Made by a program: the position numbers and the translations under genes. 23,783 bases of DNA from SKLM01 sp964450435 (GTDB lineage Bacteria; Chloroflexota; Anaerolineae; B4-G1), in NCBI GenBank assembly GCA_964450435.1, contig CAYVCX010000045.1:1-23783 (forward strand). Reading direction: 5' to 3'. Below, piece by piece: positions 1 through 8,682 of this stretch (position 1 is its first letter; the number at the start of each line of letters is the position of its first letter). Below the pieces are notes generated by a model. That model was not told where the DNA came from. It saw only the letters and a list, made by a program, of their open reading frames with translations, and searched no databases.

Positions 1-30
1 TCTGAGGTACTTCTCGTCCGTTCGACTCAT
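1..30 (-). CDS. 5' end of a leftward gene (partial, unidentified)
   Basis: An ATG on the minus strand at 30-28 opens a frame that reads MSRTDEKYLR before leaving the window. A strong ribosome binding site (AGAGGAG, minus strand, 44-38) lies 7 bases upstream, which is the main reason to believe this start. Only ten residues are visible, so no family can be assigned. The gene is divergent from the exported PPC-domain protein at 197 and shares an intergenic region with it. Confidence 0.55.
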   Translation of the reverse strand, partial: MSRTDEKYLR

Positions 31-32
31 AA

Positions 33-100
33 GAATACTCCTCTCTGGTAACATTCACTCGTGAGTAAACGAATACCCTACGGTAACATTCTTAGTGAGT
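33..100. repeat. Two-copy imperfect direct repeat in a divergent regulatory region
   Basis: GAATAC, GGTAACATTC and GTGAGT occur in the same order twice: at 33-38, 47-56 and 61-66, then at 71-76, 82-91 and 95-100. The two units are about 35 bases apart, roughly three helical turns, which suits a protein bound twice on one DNA face. They sit between the leftward start at 30 and the rightward promoter at 113-141. An operator role is inference. Confidence 0.5.
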
Positions 101-103
101 CAA
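75..103 (-). promoter_or_regulatory. Possible leftward promoter inside the repeats
   Basis: On the minus strand TTGACT (103-98) is followed after 17 bases by TAGGGT (80-75). The -35 is good and the -10 is poor (3 of 6 matches). It would start RNA near 68 and give a leader of about 38 bases before the ATG at 30. It overlaps the second repeat unit, so a repeat-binding protein would occlude it. Confidence 0.3.
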
Positions 104-112
104 GTCGACAGC

Positions 113-141
113 TTGAACTCTGCCCTCCTTTGTGGTATAGT
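113..141 (+). promoter_or_regulatory. Promoter for the exported PPC-protein gene
   Basis: TTGAAC (113-118), a 17-base spacer and TATAGT (136-141) form a good sigma-70-type promoter. The predicted start near 148 lies 49 bases before the GTG at 197. It also rules out the upstream in-frame ATG at 95 as the translation start. Confidence 0.6.
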
Positions 142-196
142 GGCTCTGCCGCATCTTCTGGCAGAGGCCCGTCTCGAGGCGCAGAGGAGCGTTACA

Positions 197-2113
197 GTGA
201 AGAGATCTCACCTGCTGTTCCTGACGACAGCCACAGGCGTCGCTCTCCTGCTGCTCACGGTCTCTGCCCTGCCCGGAAACTCAGACCCTGCGTTGGCCGC
301 GCCGCGCCCCGACCGCGACTCCTCCGAAGCACCCCCAGGACAGAACCTCTCCGCCATCTACCAGGCAGACGAGATCAGCTGCGTTCTCACCATCACCACC
401 ACCGACAGCCTGAACAACAGCAACGCCTGTCCCGTCGGAGCGGACCCGGAAGCCTGCGCCGCCGGAGCGGTGACGCTGGCCGACTACGCCAACTTGGCGC
501 TGGTCGCCCAGGGCACCCCGGGTGACGAGCTCGCCGCGCACACCGATTGGTTCCGGCTCGACAATGCGCAAATCGGCGCCCTGTACACCATCGAGGCCCT
601 TCCCAACCTCACCACAAACTACAACCTCGGAATCATCGTCTACGATTCTGACCTCGCCCCGATCCTGTCAGATGAGAACCCGGTCGACGACAACCGCGCC
701 CGAGTGGTCCTTCAGGCCGAGACGCAAGGACCCTACTTCTTCCAGATATTCCAGATTAGCCCGGCTTGCAGCGGCGGGACATACGACCTCGAGACTTCCT
801 ACTCTCCCCCGGCGGCGACCTCCACGCCGCCTGCGGCCCCGCCTGTCGATGGAGATGACTATGAGCCGAACGACACCTTTGAACAGGCACCCGTCCTACC
901 GATCCAGGTGCCTATCGATCTAGAGCTGACCTTCCATTCGACGGCCGATGTCAACTTTTTCCAGTTTTACACCAAGAGCAACCGCTGGTATCAGGCTTCG
1001 ACCAGCGATCTCATCGGTGTCGACACGGTCCTGGAAATCTACAACCGGGATCAAACCAGAATCGCCAGGGACGCCGACAGCGCCGGCGGGTTTGCATCCA
1101 GGGTCAGTTGGAGAGCGGAGTATGACGGGTACTACTATGTCGTTGTCCGGAACAGCGTCGCTTCCACCGGGAGCTACGCGCTGACGCTAACCGGGATAGA
1201 CGCCCCCACGCCCGGCCCCACCCCTACGGCTCCAGCCCTTCGCGCCAGAGCTGACGATTGCGAGCCCAACCCCAATTTCGAGCACGCGTGTATCATCCCG
1301 CTGGATCAGGACCTGACCTTCAACTTTGTGCCTCCGTTTGGCCAAGGACCCGACAACGACTTCTACAGGCTCTGGATCAAGCCCGGCCTCCACTACCGAT
1401 GTCAAACGTCCGATCTCGACCCCGGCGTCGATCCCAACATGATTATGTTCAGGGGCCCGTCCTGGGATGCCGCCATCGCAGGGAACGACGACATCGCACC
1501 CTGCGATCTCAACAGCGCCCTCACCTTTTACTCCGACTACACAGGTTGGCTTTACATCCTCATCGGCTATGGCGACCGTACCCCCCCTGATATCACCAAT
1601 AGCAGCTATGTCCTGCGCTGCGAGAAGAGCACCACACCCTTCCTGGCCCCCAGCACCCCGCCACCCACAGCGGAGTCAGACCCTCCGGGGAAGCTGCCGA
1701 CACCGGCTCCAACCGGGACCCCGACGACGCCCGAGTCGCCGATCGCCACCCCCACGCCCGGAACCGATGCTCTTTCCGTACGCCCTCTGACCACGCCGGC
1801 ACCTCCCACCTCGTCGGCTCCGCGCTTCCTCCCCGTCAGCCTTCTCGTCTACTATGACACCAATGACGACGGTCAGCCTGGCGCGGGCGAAGGGATCGCC
1901 GGCATCTCCGCGAAGGCCTACGACACGGCAACCAGCGAGCTGCTGGCTGAGGATTACACCGACGCTCAGGGCAGTCTCACATTCAGTGTCTCGGCCCACG
2001 GGCCCGTGCGACTCAGCATTCCCTTCCTCGGCTTGAGCCGCCTCTTTGCCGGGGAAGAAGCAAGTCTTCAGGTTCGCATACCGCCTTACTCACAGACCGG
2101 AGGAGCCCCCTGA
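197..2113 (+). CDS. Exported protein with tandem PPC-like domains and a C-terminal SdrD/Cna-B-like domain
   Basis: The start is taken as GTG at 197: it has an AGAGGAG site 7 bases upstream, lies downstream of the promoter, and gives a clean signal peptide (basic VKR, hydrophobic stretch at 7-25, likely cleavage near ALA at 32-34). The 638-residue product has three beta-rich segments resembling bacterial pre-peptidase C-terminal domains. One is at about 108-203, one at 219-333 (opening DDYEPNDTF) and one at 352-476 (opening DDCEPNPNF, Cys-rich). Thr/Pro-rich linkers lie at about 203-217, 335-347 and 479-543. The last 95 residues, with YYDTNDDGQPGAGEGIAG, look like an SdrD/Cna-B collagen-binding-type fold. 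No protease catalytic domain is seen, so this is probably a surface binding or display protein; its ligand is unknown. It is followed after 3 bases by a second extracytoplasmic gene, so the two are co-transcribed. Confidence 0.75.
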   Translation: MKRSHLLFLTTATGVALLLLTVSALPGNSDPALAAPRPDRDSSEAPPGQNLSAIYQADEISCVLTITTTDSLNNSNACPVGADPEACAAGAVTLADYANLALVAQGTPGDELAAHTDWFRLDNAQIGALYTIEALPNLTTNYNLGIIVYDSDLAPILSDENPVDDNRARVVLQAETQGPYFFQIFQISPACSGGTYDLETSYSPPAATSTPPAAPPVDGDDYEPNDTFEQAPVLPIQVPIDLELTFHSTADVNFFQFYTKSNRWYQASTSDLIGVDTVLEIYNRDQTRIARDADSAGGFASRVSWRAEYDGYYYVVVRNSVASTGSYALTLTGIDAPTPGPTPTAPALRARADDCEPNPNFEHACIIPLDQDLTFNFVPPFGQGPDNDFYRLWIKPGLHYRCQTSDLDPGVDPNMIMFRGPSWDAAIAGNDDIAPCDLNSALTFYSDYTGWLYILIGYGDRTPPDITNSSYVLRCEKSTTPFLAPSTPPPTAESDPPGKLPTPAPTGTPTTPESPIATPTPGTDALSVRPLTTPAPPTSSAPRFLPVSLLVYYDTNDDGQPGAGEGIAGISAKAYDTATSELLAEDYTDAQGSLTFSVSAHGPVRLSIPFLGLSRLFAGEEASLQVRIPPYSQTGGAP

Positions 2114-2116
2114 TCC

Positions 2117-3511
2117 ATGCGTGAACCTGCCCCGGTAGCAGACAAGACAGACAAGACCCCCAACGCCGATTCGCCCGGAGGCCATCGGGAGGTGCTCCTG
2201 TCCATCGCCGGGGCCTCGATCCTGTTGCTGGCAACCGCGGCCATCATCGCCTTCCTCGGGCTGAGGACGGGTAGGCAGAGTAGTGCAGGCCCGTCGACCC
2301 CTTCGGGCACGGTGCAGGCGACTGCGACCTCTCTCACATCTCCTTTGCCGACGCCAGGTTGCGAACCCATAATCGACAGCGGCGGCGTCGAGGTGAGTGT
2401 CGCGCCTCCCGTCTCCGCGGTGGTGGGAGACTCATCGTTCACCGTAGAGCCCTTCGTGCCCGGCACCCACGCCTGGAGCTATCCATCGGATCGCTCCGAA
2501 GTGGCCGTGTGGATCTGCGGGACCGTAGTCAACTACGTCATGGGCCTCGAACCGAGCGCTGAGACCACGGAGCTGATGGCGAGCCTGGCCCCCGGCGACA
2601 GCCTCAGGCTGCAGCTGGCCAACGGCACGGTTCTCGCCTTTCGCTTTGCTGGTCGCCAGGACGTGGAGCCCGGTGACGAGAGCATCCTGGTGCAGCAGCG
2701 GCCGCTCCTGACCTTGCTCCTGGCCGAGGATGACAGATGGCACATTGCCACCGCGGATTACGTGACCGCGGAGGTCTCATCGGCGCTGGCAGTCTCCGAA
2801 CCATCGGTCCAGCCGGGGCAGGCTACGTTGGCGGGAGGAGCACGGGTCGTCGTCAACCGGGGCTACACGAGACGCACCGACGACCTTCCTCCTGGCACAG
2901 CGTACTACCTGGTGGAGTTCTCAGTCGAGAATCTCAGCGGCTTGCCCATGGCAGCCAATTCCTTCTCAATGAGGCTCCAGGACGCTCTGGGGAATACATA
3001 TCTGGTCTCTCCGGCGGCCCGCGACGCCGTTGGGTATGACCGCCTCCAGGGGGAGATGAGTCCCGGAGCCTCCGTGCAGTCCACCGTGGGCTACCTCGTA
3101 CCTGATCCATTGCCCGCAGGCTCCGTCGTCTGGGCCTTCTCGCCCCATCCCGGATCCGGGGAGGAGGTACGGGTGAACATCCCCTACGACGGCGGCGAGG
3201 GGAGCGTGTCCCCAGGCGCATCGGCTGAGGTAACCATCACCGATGCTTTCCTCAATACCAAAGGTGACGTCCTCATCATCCTGGGCGAGATACGAAATGG
3301 GGTGACGGAGCCTCTCACCGTGGAACCGCCGGACGTCACTCTCTCCTCGAACGCCGGTGCTGGGGAGTTGATCGCCGCAGCACCACCGCTGCCGTGGTCA
3401 ATCCAGCCCGGACAGACCCAGGTGATCGAGCTTCAGTATCAAACACCGTCAGCTTCGTCAGCGCTGCTGGAACTGCTGGGCTACTCCTTCGAGATCGGTG
3501 GGCTGCAGTGA
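2117..3511 (+). CDS. Membrane-anchored protein with DUF4352-like Ig-type domains, function unknown
   Basis: The 464-residue product starts 3 bases after the preceding stop, with GGAGGAG at 2099-2105 as ribosome binding site. After a polar 25-residue N-terminus there is one membrane segment at about 27-49, followed by a Ser/Thr/Pro stretch, so the bulk is probably outside the cell. The region at about 233-355 (VEFSVENLSG, then MRLQDALGNTY) resembles the DUF4352/telokin-like Ig fold that is common in Gram-positive and Chloroflexota lipoproteins. A second Ig-like segment covers about 370-464 (ILGEIRNGVTEPL). The segment at 75-230 is not recognised. Co-transcription with the PPC protein suggests a joint envelope role. 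No catalytic motif is visible. The stop at 3511 faces the end of ribF, and no convincing terminator lies in the 86-base convergent gap. Confidence 0.65.
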   Translation: MREPAPVADKTDKTPNADSPGGHREVLLSIAGASILLLATAAIIAFLGLRTGRQSSAGPSTPSGTVQATATSLTSPLPTPGCEPIIDSGGVEVSVAPPVSAVVGDSSFTVEPFVPGTHAWSYPSDRSEVAVWICGTVVNYVMGLEPSAETTELMASLAPGDSLRLQLANGTVLAFRFAGRQDVEPGDESILVQQRPLLTLLLAEDDRWHIATADYVTAEVSSALAVSEPSVQPGQATLAGGARVVVNRGYTRRTDDLPPGTAYYLVEFSVENLSGLPMAANSFSMRLQDALGNTYLVSPAARDAVGYDRLQGEMSPGASVQSTVGYLVPDPLPAGSVVWAFSPHPGSGEEVRVNIPYDGGEGSVSPGASAEVTITDAFLNTKGDVLIILGEIRNGVTEPLTVEPPDVTLSSNAGAGELIAAAPPLPWSIQPGQTQVIELQYQTPSASSALLELLGYSFEIGGLQ

Positions 3512-3597
3512 AACCCCTCCAGCGAGGTCGCACCCTCCACTGACAGGACCTTCTCGCAAGTCGACGAGGGACAGGGCGACATCAGCGCCCCAATGAG

Positions 3598-4584
3598 CTA
3601 TCCGGCGGTGGCCTCCCGTGGTTCCCGCTGGCTCACTCCATCCCCCGAGGTCCCCTGAGCGAGAAGAGCTCTCGTGTCGGCGATATCTTCCTGAAGCTGG
3701 GCCACCAGTGCGTTAAGTGTTGGGTACGCGCGCTCGTCGCGCAAGCGAGCCACGAAGTCCAGCGCCAGTACCTGGTCGTATAGATCGCGGTCGAAATCCA
3801 GCAGGTGCGCCTCGACCGTCAGCCCCTGCTCGTTCGATCGGTCCGTGAACGTCGGCCGGGTTCCCACGTTCGTCGCCGTTGGAAACACGCCCCATCGCTC
3901 CGTGTGCGCCCAACAGGCGTAGACTCCTCCGGCGGGGATGAGTCGACTTGGCGGCAGTGAGATGTTCGCCGTAGGAACGCCGATATCTTGACCCAGTCCA
4001 CGACCATGAACCACCACTCCACAAAGCCGGTAGGGACGACCCAGACACCCGGCCGCCTCCTCAACGTTGCCGCGCCGCAGCGCGCCCCGCACACGGCTGC
4101 TGTGGACCACACCCCCTCCCCACTCCACCGGGCCCACGACGCGCACCTCGAACCCTCGCTGCAACCCCATCCGCCGCAAGAACGCCACGTCCCCCTCGCG
4201 CTCGTAGCCAAGCGTGAAATCTGATCCGACCCAGAGTTCAGCCAGACGGAGTTGTTGCACCACCCGCTCCATGAACTCATCGGCCGGGGTGTGGACGATC
4301 TCCTCGGTGAAGGGGAAGACAACCACTGTGTCGAGGCCTAGATCCGCCATCAAGTTGATCCGTTCGCCCACTGTGGTTAGCAACAGGGGAGGGTTCTCGC
4401 TCAGGACGGTCGCCGGATGCGGGTCAAACGTGATGGCCACCGCGTGGCCCGCCGCCGCACGGGCCGCGTCCACCAGTCCCTCGATGATCCGCTGATGACC
4501 GAGGTGGACCCCGTCGAAGACCCCGATCGTCACGTACGAACGCGAGGCCGGGCACACTTCCCTCAGACGGTGGACGACGCGCAT
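3598..4584 (-). CDS. ribF: Bifunctional riboflavin kinase / FAD synthetase
   Basis: RibF converts riboflavin to FMN and then FAD in the cytoplasm. The 328-residue length is normal for the family. The N-terminal FAD synthetase (nucleotidyltransferase) domain shows GVFDGVHLGHQ at 21-31, the HxGH-type nucleotide-binding motif, and ITFDPHP. The C-terminal riboflavin kinase domain shows GVPTANI, NVGTRPTF and VEAHLLDFDRDLY. It is the last visible gene of the nusA operon and starts only 3 bases after the truB stop, so the two are translationally linked. The C-terminus runs on about 25 residues past the kinase fold in a low-complexity stretch. The rpsO gene that often follows ribF is not here; a converging gene follows instead. 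Confidence 0.95.
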   Translation of the reverse strand: MRVVHRLREVCPASRSYVTIGVFDGVHLGHQRIIEGLVDAARAAAGHAVAITFDPHPATVLSENPPLLLTTVGERINLMADLGLDTVVVFPFTEEIVHTPADEFMERVVQQLRLAELWVGSDFTLGYEREGDVAFLRRMGLQRGFEVRVVGPVEWGGGVVHSSRVRGALRRGNVEEAAGCLGRPYRLCGVVVHGRGLGQDIGVPTANISLPPSRLIPAGGVYACWAHTERWGVFPTATNVGTRPTFTDRSNEQGLTVEAHLLDFDRDLYDQVLALDFVARLRDERAYPTLNALVAQLQEDIADTRALLAQGTSGDGVSQREPREATAG

Positions 4585-4587
4585 CGA

Positions 4588-5520
4588 TCAGCCCTTGCCG
4601 TCGCCTTCAGATCGCGACCCCGCCTGGGGAGTCACGAACACCTTCCGGGGCCGCCATGCCCCCTCAGCGGCGTTAAAGGATGCCAGCGCCAGAAACTGGC
4701 CCCGGGGACCGTACACACGGACCAGTGCCCCGCCTTCGGCTCTCAACTCATCACTCTCGATCGCCTGCCCGGAGCAAAGCCGTTTCGCAGCGCACGCATC
4801 CAGATGGAGCGCTGGAAACTGGTCAGCCAGGGCTTCGTCGATGGGGCGGAGCAAATCCGACCAGCGTCCTTCCCTCGCCATCCTGGCCAACCGATCAAGC
4901 GCGACCGAATTCTTAAGACGAAACCTGCCGCTCGCCAGCCGGGTCAGAGCGGTCACGTAGGCGCCGCAACCCAGCTCCTGACCCAGGTCGTGAACCAGCG
5001 CTCGCACGTAGGTGCCGGCCGAGCACTTGACCTCCAACGTACACCGTGGCGGATCCCACGCCGTCAATTCCAGCGAGTAGACCTCCACTCGACGTGGAGC
5101 ACGCTCAACCTCAACACCACGGCGCGCCAGCTTATACAGCGGCTTCCCCTGGTGCTTCACCGCCGAATACATCGGCGGCGTCTGCTCAATCGAGCCGCGA
5201 AACTTCTCTAACACGGCCTCCACGTCGGCGCGGCATGCCTCGACCGATGACTCTGCCACCACTTCTCCCTCAGCATCGAACGTATCCGTGGTGACCCCCA
5301 GCCGCACGTCCGTCCGATAGAACTTTGGTTGCCCCATCAAGAACTCGGCAACCCTCGTGGCAGCACGCCCGACACAGACCAGTAGCACGCCCGTCGCCAG
5401 CGGGTCCAGAGTCCCCGCGTGTCCAACCCGCCGGACAGCGGTCAGCTCTCGGATCCGCTCCACCACGTCGTGCGACGTCCGCCCCAGCGGCTTATTGACG
5501 TTCAGGATCCCCTGCGCCAT
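4588..5520 (-). CDS. truB: tRNA pseudouridine(55) synthase TruB
   Basis: TruB makes pseudouridine 55 in the T-loop of tRNAs. The catalytic aspartate is D39 in HAGTLDPLATGVL. The N-terminus GILNVNKPLGRTSHDVV is the usual family opening and fixes the start at ATG 5520; the open frame extends about 80 codons further upstream but that part reads as antisense-like low-complexity residues inside nrnA. The product is 310 residues with a short PUA-like C-terminus (about 250-300). The start overlaps the end of nrnA by 29 bases, and a G-rich purine run (GGGGGGAG) directly precedes the ATG. The overlap implies coupled translation in the nusA-ribF operon. Confidence 0.95.
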   Translation of the reverse strand: MAQGILNVNKPLGRTSHDVVERIRELTAVRRVGHAGTLDPLATGVLLVCVGRAATRVAEFLMGQPKFYRTDVRLGVTTDTFDAEGEVVAESSVEACRADVEAVLEKFRGSIEQTPPMYSAVKHQGKPLYKLARRGVEVERAPRRVEVYSLELTAWDPPRCTLEVKCSAGTYVRALVHDLGQELGCGAYVTALTRLASGRFRLKNSVALDRLARMAREGRWSDLLRPIDEALADQFPALHLDACAAKRLCSGQAIESDELRAEGGALVRVYGPRGQFLALASFNAAEGAWRPRKVFVTPQAGSRSEGDGKG

Positions 5521-6511
5521 CTCCCCCCTGGGCTTCTGCCGACCGTTGCTGTGCCACATCCGATCGCAGCGCTTCCAGCACGCGTTCCTCTGCCTCTTCC
5601 AGCGGCCCCGCCGTCTCAAAGCCTGCAGCCAGGAAGTGCCCCCCTCCCCCCCACCGCCGCGCGAATTGGGCGACGTCGAAGCCCGGCGCAGCTCGCAGCC
5701 CCACATCGACGCGGCCGTCCTCCCGCCCGACGAAAACCACCGAGACGTCAGCTTCATCCGCGCTCAGGAGGAAGCTCACCAGCCCTGCATCGCTGTCCCC
5801 TTGATAGCCGACTCGGCGTCGCATTCGCAGCGGCAAGCTGCACCACGCGATGCCGTCCTCAAGCTGCAGATGAGGGAGTGCCGCCCCCCACAGACGGATC
5901 ACCGCCGTAGGACGGCGATCCAGGCTGTGCTGAGTCACATAGGGTAGCGAAGCACCGGCCTGCATCAATCGCAACGCTGCCTCCATCACCCGAGGCGTCA
6001 CGTTGTTCGTGCGAAACCCGCGCGTGTCGGTGACGATGCCAATCAGCAAGCAGGTAGCCAGCGTCTCGTCCAGGTGAGTACCGAGATGATCCAGCAGCCG
6101 TAGAACCACCTCGGCGGTTGAAGACGCTTGGGGATCGACCACGTTGACATCGCCGAAGAGGACGTTCGTGACGTGATGGTCGATGTTGATCAAGGGCTGC
6201 TGGCCAAAATGCGGCAGACCACGAAGCTCACCCAGCCGCTCCGGATGAGAGCAGTCGAGGGCGATAACCAGGTCAAAGAATTCGCCGACACTCTCGACGA
6301 CTAACTCTATTTCCGGGACATACACAAACCGAGAGGGTACTCCATCCGGGCAAGCCGCCGTCGGCGACTGATCCATCTGCCGCAGGGCGCGAGCCAACCC
6401 GGTCAAACTGCCGAGGGCGTCGCCGTCAGGAGCGACATGACATATCAATAGAGGTTGCTGGGCCCCGTTGATGAGTTGACTAGCTTCCTTCAGCGTCGTT
6501 TTCTTCGTCAC
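5492..6511 (-). CDS. nrnA: DHH-family phosphoesterase, NrnA-like oligoribonuclease / pAp phosphatase
   Basis: NrnA-type enzymes degrade 2-5 nt RNAs and dephosphorylate pAp using Mn2+. All family motifs are present: DGDALGS near residue 30, ALDCSHPERLG (motif II), NIDHHVTN (the DHH motif), GIVTDTRGF, and the DHHA1 signature GGGGHFLAAGF near the C-terminus. The length of 339 residues is slightly above the usual 310-330, owing to a charged tail. The start is uncertain: there is no ATG; GTG at 6511 has AGGG four bases upstream, and TTG at 6514 is the alternative. Either start overlaps the end of rbfA by more than 30 bases, suggesting translational coupling. Position between rbfA and truB is the usual one for this gene in Firmicutes and Chloroflexota. 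Confidence 0.9.
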   Translation of the reverse strand: MTKKTTLKEASQLINGAQQPLLICHVAPDGDALGSLTGLARALRQMDQSPTAACPDGVPSRFVYVPEIELVVESVGEFFDLVIALDCSHPERLGELRGLPHFGQQPLINIDHHVTNVLFGDVNVVDPQASSTAEVVLRLLDHLGTHLDETLATCLLIGIVTDTRGFRTNNVTPRVMEAALRLMQAGASLPYVTQHSLDRRPTAVIRLWGAALPHLQLEDGIAWCSLPLRMRRRVGYQGDSDAGLVSFLLSADEADVSVVFVGREDGRVDVGLRAAPGFDVAQFARRWGGGGHFLAAGFETAGPLEEAEERVLEALRSDVAQQRSAEAQGGDGAGDPERQ

Positions 6512-6851
6512 CAAACCCTAACTCATCGAGAATTGCCGAGACTCGCTCGCCTCGCTCTATGGAACGATCATAGTGAAACACCAATTCCGGCACATTACGC
6601 AGCCGTAGCTGTTGGCCCAGCTCCCGCCGGAGCCATCCGGCAGCGCTTTCAAGCCCTTCTTGAGCACGCTTCAGGTCCTCTTCATCACCCAACACGCTGA
6701 AGTACACCTTTGCCCGCGATGCATCAGGGGTCACCATCACGTCGGTGATGGTGACCATCTCCAGGCGCGGATCCTTGACCCGGCGCTCCAACAGCTTGGA
6801 CAGGCGAATGTGCACCAGCTCCGACACCCGGCGTTGGTATTTCTTACCCAT
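6480..6851 (-). CDS. rbfA: 30S ribosome-binding factor A
   Basis: RbfA binds the immature 30S subunit and helps maturation of the 16S rRNA 5' end. The 123-residue product has the typical KH-like layout: RVSELVHIRLSKLL at the N-terminus, VKDPRL, VTITDVMVTPDASRAKVYF, and VPELVFHYDRSIERGERV, ending in an acidic tail. ATG at 6851 is preceded by purine-rich sequence (GGAGTGGTGAG). The gene lies 20 bases after infB, the normal operon order. Its 3' end overlaps nrnA. Confidence 0.95.
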   Translation of the reverse strand: MGKKYQRRVSELVHIRLSKLLERRVKDPRLEMVTITDVMVTPDASRAKVYFSVLGDEEDLKRAQEGLESAAGWLRRELGQQLRLRNVPELVFHYDRSIERGERVSAILDELGFGDEENDAEGS

Positions 6852-6871
6852 AGAGTCTCACCACTCCAGCC

Positions 6872-8680
6872 CTATTCGGCTTGCTTCTCCCGCTCTTCGT
6901 AGAACTGGATCACATCGCCCAGCTCGAAGTCATCGAAACCAGCTAGCCCGGCCCCGCATTCATAACCCTTGCGCACCGTGCGCACATCCTCCGCGAAGCG
7001 CTTGAGCGACGATACCGGGCCATCATACAGCTGCTCGCCACCCCGGATCACCCGGGCCCTCGCATTTCGTCTTGCTTCCCCCTTGCGGACGTAGCAGCCG
7101 GCGACCGTACCCATATCGGGGATGTGGAAAGTATCTCGTACCTCTGCCTCTCCCACCAGCACCTTGACGTACGTCGGTTCCAGCAGCCCTTTCAGCGCCT
7201 GATCCACTTCATCTATCAGCTTGTAGATGATGTCGTACGTTCGAATGTCCACGCCCTCGCTCTCCGCTAGACGGCGCGCAGCTGGGTCCGGTTTCACGTT
7301 GAAGCCAATGACAATCGCCTGAGATGCTATGGCCAGATTGACGTCGGACTTGCCGATGCTTCCCGGTGCCGCGTGGAGAACATTGACACTCAATTCCTCA
7401 TCGCCCAACTGCTCCAGCGAGCTGACGATGGGATTGATAGAGCCCTGTGCATCCGTCTTGATGATGAGGTTGAGCTCTTTCGCCCTGCCGGCCTTGATGC
7501 GGCTGGCGAAATCATCTAGCGTGAACGTCCTCATAGGACCGGGCGTTTGAACCGCAAGCTCCTCCTCACGCTGGGCAACGATGTCGCGCGCAATACAGGA
7601 CTCCGACACAACCTTGAAGATCTCTCCCGCGTCGGGCACCTCGGACAGCCCCAGCACCAGGACCGGCGTCGAGGGCCCCGCCTCCTCTGTCGGATTCCCG
7701 TGCTCGTCGATCATCTGCCGCACGCGACCACACCCCAATCCTGCCACGATGTCGTCCCCCACGTGCAAAGCACCGTTCTGCACCAGAACCGTCGCCGTGG
7801 CACCCCGCCCTCGATCTAGCCGGCCTTCAAGCACCGTTCCCATTGCCGGACCGTCGGGATTCGCCGCTATTTGGTCAGAATCCTCCGCCACCAGCAGGAT
7901 AGCGTCCAGGAGGTCCCCCAGGCCGGTCCTCTCCTTCGCCGACACCGGAATGCACAGCGTATCGCCCCCCCAATCATCGGGGATCAATCCTTGATCCGCC
8001 AGCTCCTGCTTCGCCTTCTCCGGCTGAGCGGTGGCCAGATCCATCTTGTTCAGCGCCACAACAATAGGGACACGAGCAGCCCGCGCGTGATTGATCGCCT
8101 CGATGGTCTGCGGCATAACCCCATCGTCGGCCGCCACCACCAGTATGGCAATGTCGGTGGTGTGCGCACCTCGGGCCCGCATCTCGGTGAAGGCCTCGTG
8201 GCCGGGCGTATCAATGAACGTGATGGTTTGTCCGTCGTGCTCGATCTGATAAGCACCAATGTGCTGGGTGATCCCCCCTGCTTCGCCGCCCGCCACGTCG
8301 GCATGACGAATGGTATCCAGCAGCGAAGTCTTCCCATGATCGACGTGCCCCAGCGTCGTGACCACAGGCGGGCGTGGCTTGAGGTTTTCAGGACGCTCGT
8401 CGGCGTAGAATCGTTCCCACAGAGGCGTCGGTCCCTCCTCCGCGGGTTCTTCCGCCACGGCTTCAGCTTCCTTCACGGCTTCAAAGCCCATCTCCTGAGC
8501 CACAATAGCAGCCGTCTCATAGTCGATTTCCTGGTTGATGTTCGCCATCACCCCGGCGCTCATCAGCTCCTTGATGACGTCGATCGGGCTCACGTCCAGC
8601 AGCTGAGCCAGATCCCGCACCGTCAGAAATCCTGGAATCTCGACGACGCCCTCTTCCCTCACCATCACTTCTTCACTCAT
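6872..8680 (-). CDS. infB: Translation initiation factor IF-2, short form
   Basis: IF-2 is the GTPase that places initiator fMet-tRNA on the 30S subunit and joins the 50S. With ATG 8680 as start (AAGGGAG 9 bases upstream) the product is 602 residues; an in-frame GTG at 8686 is less well placed. G motifs are complete: GHVDHGKT 111-118, GGITQHIG, DTPGHEAF 157-164, NKMD 211-214 and SAKE 247-250. A single IF2-N helical domain (about 17-68, TVRDLAQLLDVSPIDVIKEL) precedes the G domain, and the long charged linker of enterobacterial IF-2 is missing. Domains II, III and the C-terminal tRNA-binding part follow in order. It lies 2 bases after ylxR and is followed by rbfA. Confidence 0.97.
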   Translation of the reverse strand: MSEEVMVREEGVVEIPGFLTVRDLAQLLDVSPIDVIKELMSAGVMANINQEIDYETAAIVAQEMGFEAVKEAEAVAEEPAEEGPTPLWERFYADERPENLKPRPPVVTTLGHVDHGKTSLLDTIRHADVAGGEAGGITQHIGAYQIEHDGQTITFIDTPGHEAFTEMRARGAHTTDIAILVVAADDGVMPQTIEAINHARAARVPIVVALNKMDLATAQPEKAKQELADQGLIPDDWGGDTLCIPVSAKERTGLGDLLDAILLVAEDSDQIAANPDGPAMGTVLEGRLDRGRGATATVLVQNGALHVGDDIVAGLGCGRVRQMIDEHGNPTEEAGPSTPVLVLGLSEVPDAGEIFKVVSESCIARDIVAQREEELAVQTPGPMRTFTLDDFASRIKAGRAKELNLIIKTDAQGSINPIVSSLEQLGDEELSVNVLHAAPGSIGKSDVNLAIASQAIVIGFNVKPDPAARRLAESEGVDIRTYDIIYKLIDEVDQALKGLLEPTYVKVLVGEAEVRDTFHIPDMGTVAGCYVRKGEARRNARARVIRGGEQLYDGPVSSLKRFAEDVRTVRKGYECGAGLAGFDDFELGDVIQFYEEREKQAE

Positions 8681-8682
8681 CT

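Noticed and set aside
95..196. Upstream extension of the PPC-protein gene to ATG 95
   Set aside because: The extension contains the predicted promoter and has no ribosome binding site; GTG 197 has both a good site and a signal peptide directly after it.
5521..5757. N-terminal extension of TruB by about 80 residues
   Set aside because: It overlaps nrnA in another frame, is Arg/Gly-rich without family similarity, and TruB homology begins at ATG 5520.
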